From Ruminococcus sp. (GTDB lineage Bacteria; Bacillota; Clostridia; Oscillospirales; Acutalibacteraceae), in the NCBI GenBank assembly GCA_017458845.1, contig JAFSZY010000057.1:1-64000 (forward strand): 64,000 bases of DNA, read 5' to 3'. A program made the position numbers and the translations under genes. Below the pieces are notes generated by a model. It had not been told where the DNA came from. It saw nothing but the letters and a program-made list of their open reading frames with translations, and made no database searches. How positions within the stretch are numbered: position 1 is the stretch's first letter; every line of letters begins with the position of its first letter. This document shows positions 1 through 8,157 of this stretch, piece by piece.

Positions 1-135
1 ATAAACAGCCGCACGTGAGCGGCTGCTTGAAATTGTAATGCGTTGTCATTCATTCGATGCCCCCGGCTGCAGGGGGCACGCCTGCAATAGCCCCTTATAG
101 GGGCTGGTCAAACCACCCGTTCAACGGGTGGTTTT
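1..135. repeat. Cluster of four short hairpins at the window edge
   Basis: This gene-free stretch holds four perfect or near-perfect hairpins in 135 bp: AGCCGC/GCGGCT at 7-24, GCCCCC/GGGGGC at 59-77, a 17-nt palindrome at 89-105, and a 12-bp stem at 110-134. The last stem is followed on the + strand by a T-rich tail, so it can act as a terminator for an unseen + strand gene and perhaps for the DUF1846 gene on the other side. Four hairpins is more than a simple terminator needs. The rest may be a dispersed repeat, the end of an IS200/IS605-type element, or part of a structured RNA cut by the window edge. I cannot tell which. Confidence 0.5.
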
Positions 136-159
136 GATTTTACATAGTTTTCTGTTTAA

Positions 160-1641
160 TTATTTTCTGTAGAATCTTGCTGTTTCATATACAGGCTCGG
201 TTGTCAGTCTGATACCCAGCTTTTTAAGTGTGCGTGTGTCGATATCCGACAGGATAACCGTAGCGTGAGCCTCTGTGTCTCGAAGCCTGGGTAGTTGCTC
301 CATAGCAAGTCTTGCCGAGGGATTTGTAACAGCCGACATCGACAGCGCTATGAGTATCTCGTCCGTATGCAGACGGGGATTAGCCGAGCCGAAGCTGTCA
401 ACCTTTAATTTCTGTATAGGCTCAATTACCGCCGCGTCAATTATGTCAACGTTCTCGGGGATTTCAGCCAGTGATTTCAACGCGTTCAAAAGCATAGCCG
501 AGCACGCTCCGAGCAGGTTGGTTGTTTTGCCCGTGATAAGCTTGCCGTCATCAAGCTGAATCGCCGCCGCGGGAGCGCCTGTCTCCTTGGCTTTAGCAAG
601 AGCGGGAGCAATTACTACTCTGTCCTCGGTGCTGAGCTTGTTCTGCTTGATGAGCAGATTGATTTTGTACGCCTCATCGTTGTGGTCAATTCCCTTTGTC
701 TGGTTGCACATAGCCGTGTAATAGCGCCTGATGATTTCCTGGTTCGCCGCGGCGCATACAACAGCGTCGTCAATAATGCAGTTGCCCGCCATATTAACGC
801 CCATATCGGTGGGGGACTTGTACGGCGACTCGCCGAGAATCAGGTCGAACATTGTATTAAGCACGGGGAAGATTTCGATATCCCTGTTATAGTTTACAGT
901 CGTTTTGCCGTATGCTTCAAGGTGGAACGGGTCTATCATATTAACGTCGTTGAGGTCGGCTGTAGCAGCCTCATACGCGACATTAACAGGGTGCTTAAGC
1001 GGCAGGTTCCAGATGGGGAAGGTCTCAAACTTTGCGTAACCCGCCTGAATACCGCGCTTGTGTTCGTGGTAAAGCTGAGAGAGGCATACCGCCATTTTTC
1101 CCGAACCCGGACCCGGGGCGGTTATTACAACCAGCCTGCGGGTGGTCTCGACATATTCGTTCTTGCCGTAGCCGTTATCGCTTACAATCAAATCAACGTC
1201 GGTGGGGTAGTTAGGGATTGTGTAGTGGTGGTAGACGTTAATGCCGTTCTCTTTGAGGTGTTTCTCAAACTTGAGAGCGCTGGGCTGGTCGGCAAATCTT
1301 GTCAGTACAACAGACGCCACATAAAGTCCTCTGCTGCGGAATACGTCAAGCAGTCTCAAAACGTCCAGGTCATATGTGATACCGAGGTCGCCTCTGACCT
1401 TATTCTTCTCGATATCGTCGGCGTTGATTACAATAACAATCTCGGCTTCGTCCTTGAGCTGCATAAGCATCTGAAGCTTGGAGTCGGGCTTGAACCCCGG
1501 CAAAACGCGGGAAGCGTGATAGTCGTCAAAGAGCTTTCCGCCGAACTCAAGATACAGCTTGTCGCCGAATTTAGCTATTCTGTCTCTGATATGCTGCGAC
1601 TGTGTTTCAAGATACTTATTGTTGTCAAAACCGATTTTCAT
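160..1641 (-). CDS. DUF1846 domain-containing protein
   Basis: The 493-residue product matches the DUF1846 family in length and in its opening (MKIGFDNNKYLETQSQHI). The family is widespread in Firmicutes and has no firmly assigned reaction. A P-loop-like GPGSGK segment lies near residue 177, which suggests nucleotide or phosphate binding, although no full Walker B motif is obvious. No signal peptide or membrane segment is seen, so it should be cytoplasmic. It stands alone on the minus strand, divergent from the Stn operon, with a palindromic repeat between them. The family assignment is firm; the function is unknown. Confidence 0.85.
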   Translation of the reverse strand: MKIGFDNNKYLETQSQHIRDRIAKFGDKLYLEFGGKLFDDYHASRVLPGFKPDSKLQMLMQLKDEAEIVIVINADDIEKNKVRGDLGITYDLDVLRLLDVFRSRGLYVASVVLTRFADQPSALKFEKHLKENGINVYHHYTIPNYPTDVDLIVSDNGYGKNEYVETTRRLVVITAPGPGSGKMAVCLSQLYHEHKRGIQAGYAKFETFPIWNLPLKHPVNVAYEAATADLNDVNMIDPFHLEAYGKTTVNYNRDIEIFPVLNTMFDLILGESPYKSPTDMGVNMAGNCIIDDAVVCAAANQEIIRRYYTAMCNQTKGIDHNDEAYKINLLIKQNKLSTEDRVVIAPALAKAKETGAPAAAIQLDDGKLITGKTTNLLGACSAMLLNALKSLAEIPENVDIIDAAVIEPIQKLKVDSFGSANPRLHTDEILIALSMSAVTNPSARLAMEQLPRLRDTEAHATVILSDIDTRTLKKLGIRLTTEPVYETARFYRK

Positions 1642-1743
1642 ATGCCGTTCCCCTTTTAGATTAATACTAGATATTTATAGCACAATTTCAAACGCCTATA
1701 TATATAATAAAGAAAATTTCAAAATTTTAATTATTTTGTTGTA

Positions 1744-1910
1744 GGTTGGAGCGAAAGCCCTCCCTTGGGGGAGGGTGGCACGCCGCAGGCGTGACGGGTG
1801 AGGGACTCGGCTTCCTCTATATCAAAGCCGAAACGGAGTACTTACGGAAATGTAGTCCCTCATCCGTCTCCCGTTGGTCGCCACCTTCCCCCAGGGGAAG
1901 GCATATTGCT
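1744..1910. repeat. MITE-like palindromic intergenic repeat
   Basis: Two arms in inverted orientation, CCCTCCCTTGGGGGAGGGTG on the left and CACCTTCCCCCAGGGGAAGG on the right, enclose about 120 bp. Each arm also folds on itself, and each carries a (T)GAGGGACT motif towards the middle. Related single or paired arms occur at 45960-46030, 61612-61655 and 63024-63290, so this is a dispersed family of the genome. It lies upstream of the Stn operon promoter and contains no convincing gene. Confidence 0.7.
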
Positions 1911-1981
1911 AACATCTTTCAAATTTATTGCTTTTACCATTAAATTGCGTGTCAAATTTCAAAAATTATGCAATAATTGTC

Positions 1982-2010
1982 TTGAAAAACTGCATTATAT
2001 ACGTTATAAT
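1982..2010 (+). promoter_or_regulatory. Sigma-70-type promoter of the Stn operon
   Basis: TTGAAA at 1982-1987 and TATAAT at 2005-2010 are separated by 17 bp, a near-consensus housekeeping promoter. The predicted transcript starts about 50 nt before the first operon gene. No clear Rex-type palindrome is seen next to it. Confidence 0.75.
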
Positions 2011-2065
2011 ATCCTATGTATGACTATACAAATAATTTATAAAAATATTTTAGGGGGCAAGTAAT

Positions 2066-2545
2066 ATGGACAGCAAAAAAGTGGACTTATCCCTGCTCGA
2101 CGGCGTTCTTAATGAGTACGCTCAGGTCAAGGGAAGTCTCATCACCATTTTACAGCACACACAGGATATTTACGGCTATCTTCCCAAGGAAGCTATCGAG
2201 CTTATCTCCGAGAAGACAGGCATAGCGACCTCCGAGATTATGGGCGTCGGAACATTCTATACCCAGTTCCGTTTTGAGCCTGTGGGCAAATACCTTATTA
2301 TGCTTTGTCAGGGCACAGCGTGCCACGTTAACTCCTCCGAGCTTATTTTACAGACTATCAAGGATGAGCTCGGTATTGACGACGGTCAGACCACCGAGGA
2401 CGGACTTTTCTCGCTCAAGTGCGTTGCGTGTCTCGGTTGCTGCTCGCTGTCGCCCGTTATGATGATTAACGAGGATACATACGGCAGCCTCACACCTGAC
2501 AAGACAAAGAAGATTCTTAAAGAGTTAAGGGAGGCGGCACAATGA
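2066..2545 (+). CDS. stnA: NuoE-like [2Fe-2S] subunit of Stn-type transhydrogenase
   Basis: This 159-residue thioredoxin-fold ferredoxin is of the NuoE/HydC type. Four cysteines in the expected pattern (LCQGTACH, then CVACLGCC) would bind one [2Fe-2S] cluster. The N-terminal helical region LITILQHTQDIYGYLPKEA is typical of the family. In bifurcating hydrogenases and in Stn enzymes this subunit sits beside the NuoF-like flavin subunit and relays or parks electrons. It is the first gene of a three-gene operon and its stop overlaps the next start (ATGA), which indicates translational coupling. The third gene is NfnB/GltD-like rather than a hydrogenase, so I assign the Stn family; a HydC name would be the main alternative. 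Confidence 0.85.
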   Translation: MDSKKVDLSLLDGVLNEYAQVKGSLITILQHTQDIYGYLPKEAIELISEKTGIATSEIMGVGTFYTQFRFEPVGKYLIMLCQGTACHVNSSELILQTIKDELGIDDGQTTEDGLFSLKCVACLGCCSLSPVMMINEDTYGSLTPDKTKKILKELREAAQ

Positions 2546-4287
2546 GAATAGTTATCGGACAGGGCTCCTGCGGTATAGCGGCGGGCGCCGAGAAGGTAAG
2601 AAAAGCCCTTCTTAACACTAACATAAACAAGGACGATATCTCCATCACAGGCTGTATAGGTATGTGCTACCTTGAGCCTATCGTGGATATCTATGACGAC
2701 AATAACAAGGTTACACGACTTGTACAGGTCAGTGAGAACGACGCCGAGACTATCGCTCAGTTCGTAGAGAGCGGCGACAAGTCCCTGCTTGACAAGCTCA
2801 TTGTGTCCGACGAGGACAGCGAGTTTTTGACAAAACAGACCCGTATCGCTCTTCGTAACTGCGGTATTCTCAACCCCGAGAAGATTGACGAGTACATCGG
2901 CGCGGGAGGTTATGAGGCTATCAAAAAGGCGCTTACCGAAATGACTCCCGAGGAGGTTATCGACGTAGTCAAGACCTCGGGTATCGGCGGTCGAGGCGGC
3001 GCTGGCTTCCCGACATGGTTCAAGTGGAACGCCGCAAGAAGCAGCGAGGGAGAGGAGAAGTATCTCATCTGTAACGCCGATGAGGGCGACCCCGGCGCGT
3101 TTATGGACAGAGCCGTAATCGAGTCCGACCCTCACAATCTTATCGAGGGAATGCTCATCGGCGCGTACGCTATAGGCGCTAAGCACGCTGTAGTATATGT
3201 CAGAGCTGAGTATCCGCTCGCTATCAAGCGCCTCAAAAAGGCTATTGAGCAGGCGAAGGAAAAGGGCTTAATCGGCAACAATATCTTCGGCACGGATTTC
3301 TCCTGCGACTTTATGATTAAGGCGGGCGCGGGCGCGTTCGTATGCGGTGAGGAAACGGCTTTGATTGAGTCCCTCGAAGGCCACCGCGGTATGCCCAGAT
3401 TAAAGCCTCCGTTCCCCGCGCAGTCAGGCTTCTGGAGAAAGCCCTCTAACATCAACAATGTTGAGACTTTCGCTAACATCGCGTGGATTATAAACAACGG
3501 CGGCGAGGCTTTTGCCGCTATGGGTACCGAGGGTTCCAAGGGCACCAAGGTGTTCGCCGTAACAGGTAAGGTTAAGCGTTCGGGACTCGTTGAGATTCCT
3601 ATGGGTAAGACTCTGCGTGACGTTATCTTCGACATCGGCGGCGGTATGAAGACCGACAAGGACTTCAAAGCCGTTCAGATGGGCGGTCCCTCGGGCGGAT
3701 GTATTCCCGCCGAGCTGATTGACACCGTTATCGACTACAAGGCTCTGGGCGCTACAGGCGCTATTATGGGCTCGGGCGGTATGGTTGTTATGGACGAGAG
3801 CACCTGTATGGTCGGCATGGCTAAGTTCTTCCTCGACTTTACGGCAAAGGAGAGCTGCGGTAAGTGTATACACTGCCGTATCGGTACAAAGCGTATGCTC
3901 GAAATGCTTGAGCGCATTACAAAGGGCGAGGGCAAAGAGGGCGACATCGAACTGCTCGAGGAGCTCTGCTACTCCATCAAGGACGGCGCTCTGTGCGGCC
4001 TCGGTCAGACTGCTCCCAACCCTGTTCTTACCACAATCAAGTATTTCCGCGATGAGTACGAGGCTCACATCAAGGACAAAAAATGTCCCGCGGGTGAGTG
4101 CTCCGACCTCATTGAGTATAAAATCGACGCCGATAAGTGTAAGGGCTGCACGCTCTGCGCGCGCAACTGTCCCGTCAACGCTATTTCGGGCACAGTCAAG
4201 AACCCCCACGTTATCGACACAGATAAATGTATCAAGTGCGGCAAATGTTACACAGTATGTAAGTTTGGCGCGGTAGTCAAGGAATAA
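2542..4287 (+). CDS. stnB: NuoF-like NADH/FMN subunit of Stn-type transhydrogenase
   Basis: This 581-residue protein has the NuoF/HydB layout. An N-terminal thioredoxin-like [2Fe-2S] domain (GSCGIAAGAEKV, TGCIGMC) is followed by the FMN/NADH core with the glycine-rich GRGGAGFPTWFKW near residue 150, an SLBB region, a [4Fe-4S] motif ESCGKCIHC, and a C-terminal two-cluster ferredoxin domain (CKGCTLCARNC, CIKCGKCYTVC). It should oxidise or reduce NAD(H) and pass electrons through its clusters. The start overlaps the stop of the gene before it. The C-terminal ferredoxin domain is the feature found in bifurcating enzymes rather than in plain complex I. Confidence 0.88.
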   Translation: MRIVIGQGSCGIAAGAEKVRKALLNTNINKDDISITGCIGMCYLEPIVDIYDDNNKVTRLVQVSENDAETIAQFVESGDKSLLDKLIVSDEDSEFLTKQTRIALRNCGILNPEKIDEYIGAGGYEAIKKALTEMTPEEVIDVVKTSGIGGRGGAGFPTWFKWNAARSSEGEEKYLICNADEGDPGAFMDRAVIESDPHNLIEGMLIGAYAIGAKHAVVYVRAEYPLAIKRLKKAIEQAKEKGLIGNNIFGTDFSCDFMIKAGAGAFVCGEETALIESLEGHRGMPRLKPPFPAQSGFWRKPSNINNVETFANIAWIINNGGEAFAAMGTEGSKGTKVFAVTGKVKRSGLVEIPMGKTLRDVIFDIGGGMKTDKDFKAVQMGGPSGGCIPAELIDTVIDYKALGATGAIMGSGGMVVMDESTCMVGMAKFFLDFTAKESCGKCIHCRIGTKRMLEMLERITKGEGKEGDIELLEELCYSIKDGALCGLGQTAPNPVLTTIKYFRDEYEAHIKDKKCPAGECSDLIEYKIDADKCKGCTLCARNCPVNAISGTVKNPHVIDTDKCIKCGKCYTVCKFGAVVKE

Positions 4288-4301
4288 GGAGGGGTATGAT
4301 A

Positions 4302-6500
4302 ATGATTAATTTAACAATTAACGGAAAAGCTATCACAGCCCCCGAAGGTTCAACAATTCTTGAGGCGGCTCGTGCCAACGGAATTGACATTCCCACACTT
4401 TGTTACGACAAGGCTGTAGAGGTTTACGGCGCTTGCGGACTTTGCGTTGTTGAGGCTGAGGGAATCCCCAAGCTTCTGCGTTCCTGTTCCGCCAAGGTCA
4501 GCGAGGGGATGGTAGTAAATACCGAGAGTGAGCGTGTAGTACGCTCCCGTAAAATCGCTATGGAGCTGCTTATGTCCGCTCACGACGGCGACTGCGTGGC
4601 TCCCTGCCAGCTCAACTGTCCCGCCAGGACTGACTGTCAGGGCTATGTAGGACTTATCGCCAACGGCGAGTATGACGCGGCAATCAAGCTGATTAAGAAT
4701 AAAATATCTCTTCCCGCTTCAATCGGACGAGTTTGTCCTCATCCCTGCGAGAAGGCGTGTCGTCGACAGAACGTGGAAGAACCCATTAATATAGCGCAAT
4801 TAAAAGCTTTCGCGGCTGATATGGACCTAAAGGCTGACAGCTATATGCCCGATATTCAGGAGCCCACAGGCAAGAAAGTCGCCATCATCGGCGGTGGTCC
4901 CGCGGGCTTGACAGCGGCGTATTATCTCACCATTATGGGACACAGCGTGACTGTTTATGATATGATGGATAAGATGGGCGGAATGCTCCGCTACGGTATC
5001 CCTCAGTACAGACTTCCCAAGGAAGTTCTCGACAAGGAAATTTCTATAATAGAAAAAACAGGCGTTAAGTTTGTTAATAACTCCAAGCTCGGCGTTGACT
5101 ATACAATTGAGAGCTTAAAGGCTGAAAACGACGCCGTAATCGTAGCAGTAGGCGCTTGGAAGTCCAGCTCTATGCGCACACCCGGCGAGGAACTCGACGG
5201 CGTATACGGCGGTATCGACTTCCTCAGAGGCGTAATTCAAGGCAACGCTCCCGAAATCGGTGAGAAGGTCGCCATTTGCGGCGGCGGCAACACGGCTATG
5301 GACGCTTGTCGTACAGCGGTACGTCTCGGCGCTAAAGAAGTTTATGTAGTTTACAGAAGAACAAGGGCGGAAATGCCCGCCGACAAGCTTGAAATCGACG
5401 AGGCAGAGGAAGAAGGCGTAATTTATAAGTTCCTCACAAACCCGCTTTCGTTCAACGGCGAGGACGGCAAGGTCAAGTCCATTACATTACAGATTATGGA
5501 GCTCGGTGAGCCCGACGCTTCGGGCAGACGCAGACCTGTTCCCGTTGAGGGCAAGACAGAGGAAATCGCTGTTGACAGCGTAATTCTCGCTATCGGACAA
5601 AAGCTCGTACAGGGCGATGTAAGCGAGCTCGAGCTCAACGAGAGAGGCAATATCGTTGCCGATCCCGATTTCTTTACAACAAGCATTGACGGCGTGTTCG
5701 CTATCGGTGACGCAACCAACCGCGGCGCTTCAATCGCTATTGAGGCTATCGGCGAGGCTGACCGCTGCGTCAAGGCTGTTGACGCTTATCTCAACGGTCA
5801 GCAGCTCGACACACGCGTTCCTTACATCTCAAAGCGTGACGAGGACACTATCGACTACTCAGACCGCGAGAAGAAGGATAGAATCAATCCCAAGGTTCTT
5901 CCCGCCGACGTTCGCAACAAGAACTTTGACGAAGTAAGCCTCGGATTCACCGAGGACGAGGCAAAGGCTGAAGCCGATCGCTGTCTTGAGTGCGGATGTC
6001 GTGAGTATTACAAGTGTAAGCTTCTCAATGTCGCTCAGCGCTACGACATCTGTCCCGAGCGCTTCAAGGGCGAAATGCCCCAGAAGTACAGCCACGACGA
6101 GAACGCTTTCATCGAGAGAAATACCTCCAAATGTATTCTCTGCGGACTTTGTGTGCGTTCCTGCCGCGAGGTTATGAAGCTCAGCTCAATCGGACTTATG
6201 GGACGCGGTTTCAAGACCGACGTAAGCCCCGCGTTCTCACTTCCGCTTGACGAGACCAACTGTAACAACTGCGGACTCTGCGTTCAGCTTTGTCCCACAG
6301 GTTCGCTCACAGAGAAGTTTAACCTGCCCAAGCAGGTTCCGCTCGACGAGCAGTACAGCGAGGAATTTGTCGAGATTGACGGCATGAAATCAAGCGTTAT
6401 CGTATCAAGATATAACGGAAAAGTCCTCAGAGTCATCCCCAACGACGAAGTGTCCCGCAACAGCGGACTCAGCCGTGAGGAACTCCGGAAGTTATTATAA
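4302..6500 (+). CDS. stnC: Stn catalytic subunit: NuoG-type [2Fe-2S] domain fused to NfnB/GltD-type flavoprotein
   Basis: About 732 residues. The N-terminus is a plant/NuoG-type [2Fe-2S] domain (CYDKAVEVYGACGLC). A GltD-like cysteine-rich linker follows (CVAPCQLNCPA, CPHPCEKACRR), then an FAD site (IIGGGPAGLTAAYY) and an NAD(P) site (ICGGGNTAMDACRTA). A C-terminal ferredoxin domain carries CILCGLCVRSC and CNNCGLCVQLC. This fusion next to NuoE and NuoF subunits matches the Sporomusa-type Nfn (Stn), an electron-bifurcating enzyme that links NADH, NADPH and ferredoxin pools. An upstream in-frame ATG at 4296 is only one base from the AGGAGGGG site; the ATG at 4302 has normal spacing and is preferred. 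A 12-bp stem terminator closes the operon. Confidence 0.85.
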   Translation: MINLTINGKAITAPEGSTILEAARANGIDIPTLCYDKAVEVYGACGLCVVEAEGIPKLLRSCSAKVSEGMVVNTESERVVRSRKIAMELLMSAHDGDCVAPCQLNCPARTDCQGYVGLIANGEYDAAIKLIKNKISLPASIGRVCPHPCEKACRRQNVEEPINIAQLKAFAADMDLKADSYMPDIQEPTGKKVAIIGGGPAGLTAAYYLTIMGHSVTVYDMMDKMGGMLRYGIPQYRLPKEVLDKEISIIEKTGVKFVNNSKLGVDYTIESLKAENDAVIVAVGAWKSSSMRTPGEELDGVYGGIDFLRGVIQGNAPEIGEKVAICGGGNTAMDACRTAVRLGAKEVYVVYRRTRAEMPADKLEIDEAEEEGVIYKFLTNPLSFNGEDGKVKSITLQIMELGEPDASGRRRPVPVEGKTEEIAVDSVILAIGQKLVQGDVSELELNERGNIVADPDFFTTSIDGVFAIGDATNRGASIAIEAIGEADRCVKAVDAYLNGQQLDTRVPYISKRDEDTIDYSDREKKDRINPKVLPADVRNKNFDEVSLGFTEDEAKAEADRCLECGCREYYKCKLLNVAQRYDICPERFKGEMPQKYSHDENAFIERNTSKCILCGLCVRSCREVMKLSSIGLMGRGFKTDVSPAFSLPLDETNCNNCGLCVQLCPTGSLTEKFNLPKQVPLDEQYSEEFVEIDGMKSSVIVSRYNGKVLRVIPNDEVSRNSGLSREELRKLL

Positions 6501-6510
6501 TTACAAATCA

Positions 6511-6544
6511 GAAAGCTGTCGCAAAACGCGACAGCTTTCTTTTT
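6511..6544 (+). terminator. Intrinsic terminator of the Stn operon
   Basis: A perfect 12-bp stem (GAAAGCTGTCGC with GCGACAGCTTTC) encloses the loop AAAAC and is followed by TTTTT. It lies ten bases after the stnC stop codon. Confidence 0.92.
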
Positions 6545-6555
6545 GGTATAGATGA

Positions 6556-6584
6556 TTGACACCATTATATTTTTTCAGTATAAT
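6556..6584 (+). promoter_or_regulatory. Perfect consensus promoter of the 54-residue protein gene
   Basis: TTGACA at 6556-6561 and TATAAT at 6579-6584, spaced by exactly 17 bp, form a perfect consensus. It lies between the Stn terminator and the next small gene, so that gene is its own, probably strongly transcribed, unit. Confidence 0.9.
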
Positions 6585-6613
6585 GATATAAATAACAGAT
6601 AGGAGGTTTCGGT

Positions 6614-6778
6614 ATGAAAATAAAGTACAGAGTTCCAGAAATGAATATTGAGCAAATCGAAAAAGCCGACGTGCTTACCGCTTCCGCCGAAACCGAGAAA
6701 CGCGACAACGTTTATTCCTCAGTAGATTCGCTTAACGATTTTGATTCGAGCGGATTTGATATGACCTCCTTCCTGTAA
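6614..6778 (+). CDS. Orphan 54-residue small protein, KxxYxxPE...DVLxASxE type
   Basis: The start codon sits seven bases after an AGGAGG site, and the gene has its own perfect promoter and its own terminator, so it is very likely real. The product begins MKIKYRVPEMNIEQI, continues KADVLTASAE, and ends in an acidic, serine-rich, hydrophobic tail (GFDMTSFL). No membrane segment, signal peptide or cysteine is present. A second protein of exactly the same length, encoded at 19423-19587 in the island, shares 13 of its first 26 residues and then diverges. A conserved front and variable tail recall a leader plus core arrangement, but no modifying enzyme is nearby. The function is unknown. Confidence 0.85.
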   Translation: MKIKYRVPEMNIEQIEKADVLTASAETEKRDNVYSSVDSLNDFDSSGFDMTSFL

Positions 6779-6795
6779 ATAAAGATATAAAAATT

Positions 6796-6830
6796 CCACC
6801 TGCTAATCATATGATTAACAGGTGGTTGTT
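6796..6830. terminator. Bidirectional terminator between the 54-residue gene and capA
   Basis: A 15-bp stem with one mismatch (CCACCTGCTAATCAT with ATGATTAACAGGTGG) is flanked by T-rich sequence on both strands. It can end the + strand small gene and the minus-strand capA gene, which converge here. Confidence 0.85.
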
Positions 6831-6831
6831 T

Positions 6832-8124
6832 TTATTTTGCGCAAGCGGCAAAGGGGAGAGTCTTGTCGAGCTTAAGGAAAACATTTTTGTACGTCTTATA
6901 TACTTCCTTATATTCGGGCAGGTACTCTTTGATCTCACTGCTGCTGAAGGGAATAACCTTGTGTCCTCTCCATGTGTCCTGATTAAAGTAGCAGTACAGA
7001 AGCTCGTTGTTCATATCCTCCAAGGTGATTTTGACCTTACCGTTGTCGTTGGACTTTTTAACTGTAAAGGTGGAGAGTATGCTTGTAACCTTGTTGTAGT
7101 TTTCATCCTGATACTGTGAGCAGAGCAGGTTGCCCATCGAGTAGTAACACATCATATCGCCTACATATCTCGCGGGTTCAATTACGTGGGGATGCGTACC
7201 TATCATAAGGTCTACGTCATTATCTGAGAGGAACTGAGCCATATCGTCCTGATACGCTGATTCTAAAGGCTGATACTCCACACCCGCGTGAATAGCTACT
7301 ATCAAAAAGTCAACCTGACCTCTCACGGCGTCAATGTCTTTTTTGACTTGCTTTTTGTATTCCTGATACTTCTTGTCCTTTTCGGGGTTGTTGATTGAGA
7401 GGTTTGTCGGCCATACGTTTACGAGGTAATCCTTGCCCTCGGGTACAGGTATGCCGTTTGTGTCGTAGGTGTAATTGAGCATTGTGTATGTAATGCCGTT
7501 GCATTCCTTGATTTTGATTTCGTCGCGGGCTTTCTGACTGTTATATGTGCCCGCCATAAGAACGTTATTCTGCTTTTTCCAGTATTTGCAGGAGTTCAGA
7601 ATACCCTGCTCGCCGCCGTCCATGGCGTGGTTTGTGGCAGTAGAAACAAGGTTGTACCCCAGCTTTACCATAGCGTCGCCAGCTTCGGGAGGACTTACAA
7701 ACATCGGGTAATCGGAAGGCTCCATACCGTCAAACGCCGCGAGGACAGTTTCCTGATTGTAGTAGTTTACGTCACAGTCCTTTGTAAATTGCTTCAAGTT
7801 TTGAACCATAGGGTAGAAGTCATATCCGCTTCCGCCCGCCAGCTCCTGAGCACCCTTGTAAATTGAGCTGTAGATAATGTAGTCGCCCGCGACAGACATT
7901 TTAAAGGACGACTCCTTTACAGGCGTTGCTATATACGCGGGGTCAGTGTTTGTATCGCTGACAGTTTGGGTGTCCGCGTTGTTCACGGAACAGGAAACTA
8001 TACTTCCTACAGCCAGTACAATAACAATACCGATAACAACCAAAACGGCTGAAAGGGATTTTGGATTGCTGTTTTTCAGGTTATTGATAAAGTTTCTAAA
8101 GGATTTTTGGTTTCTGTTGTCCAT
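6832..8124 (-). CDS. CapA-family membrane-anchored phosphoesterase-like protein (copy 2)
   Basis: 430 residues of the CapA/PgsA family, whose members have a calcineurin-like phosphoesterase fold and are linked to poly-gamma-glutamate or other surface-polymer systems. Visible motifs are NYYNQET, STATNHAMDGGEQG, VAIHAGVEY, IGTHPHVIEP and YSMGNLL. A hydrophobic stretch at about residues 23-45 ends in IVSC, which fits a lipobox, so the protein is probably anchored outside the cell. It is the downstream member of a tandem pair, 33 bp after its paralogue, and the two are nearly identical over most of the domain. No other pgs or cap genes are nearby, so a polyglutamate role is not supported by context. 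Confidence 0.85.
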   Translation of the reverse strand: MDNRNQKSFRNFINNLKNSNPKSLSAVLVVIGIVIVLAVGSIVSCSVNNADTQTVSDTNTDPAYIATPVKESSFKMSVAGDYIIYSSIYKGAQELAGGSGYDFYPMVQNLKQFTKDCDVNYYNQETVLAAFDGMEPSDYPMFVSPPEAGDAMVKLGYNLVSTATNHAMDGGEQGILNSCKYWKKQNNVLMAGTYNSQKARDEIKIKECNGITYTMLNYTYDTNGIPVPEGKDYLVNVWPTNLSINNPEKDKKYQEYKKQVKKDIDAVRGQVDFLIVAIHAGVEYQPLESAYQDDMAQFLSDNDVDLMIGTHPHVIEPARYVGDMMCYYSMGNLLCSQYQDENYNKVTSILSTFTVKKSNDNGKVKITLEDMNNELLYCYFNQDTWRGHKVIPFSSSEIKEYLPEYKEVYKTYKNVFLKLDKTLPFAACAK

Positions 8125-8157
8125 AAAAATCTCACTTCCTAATATAATTGAACTGTA

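Noticed and set aside
682-1659. 325-codon + strand frame opposite the DUF1846 gene
   Set aside because: It is the antisense of a well-matched family protein, has no ribosome site and gives a low-complexity Val-rich product.
1798-2064. 88-codon + strand frame before the Stn operon
   Set aside because: It covers a palindromic repeat and the operon promoter, with no site at its start.
2386-4209. Long minus-strand frames opposite stnB
   Set aside because: Mirror frames of a GC-rich coding region without family resemblance or ribosome sites.
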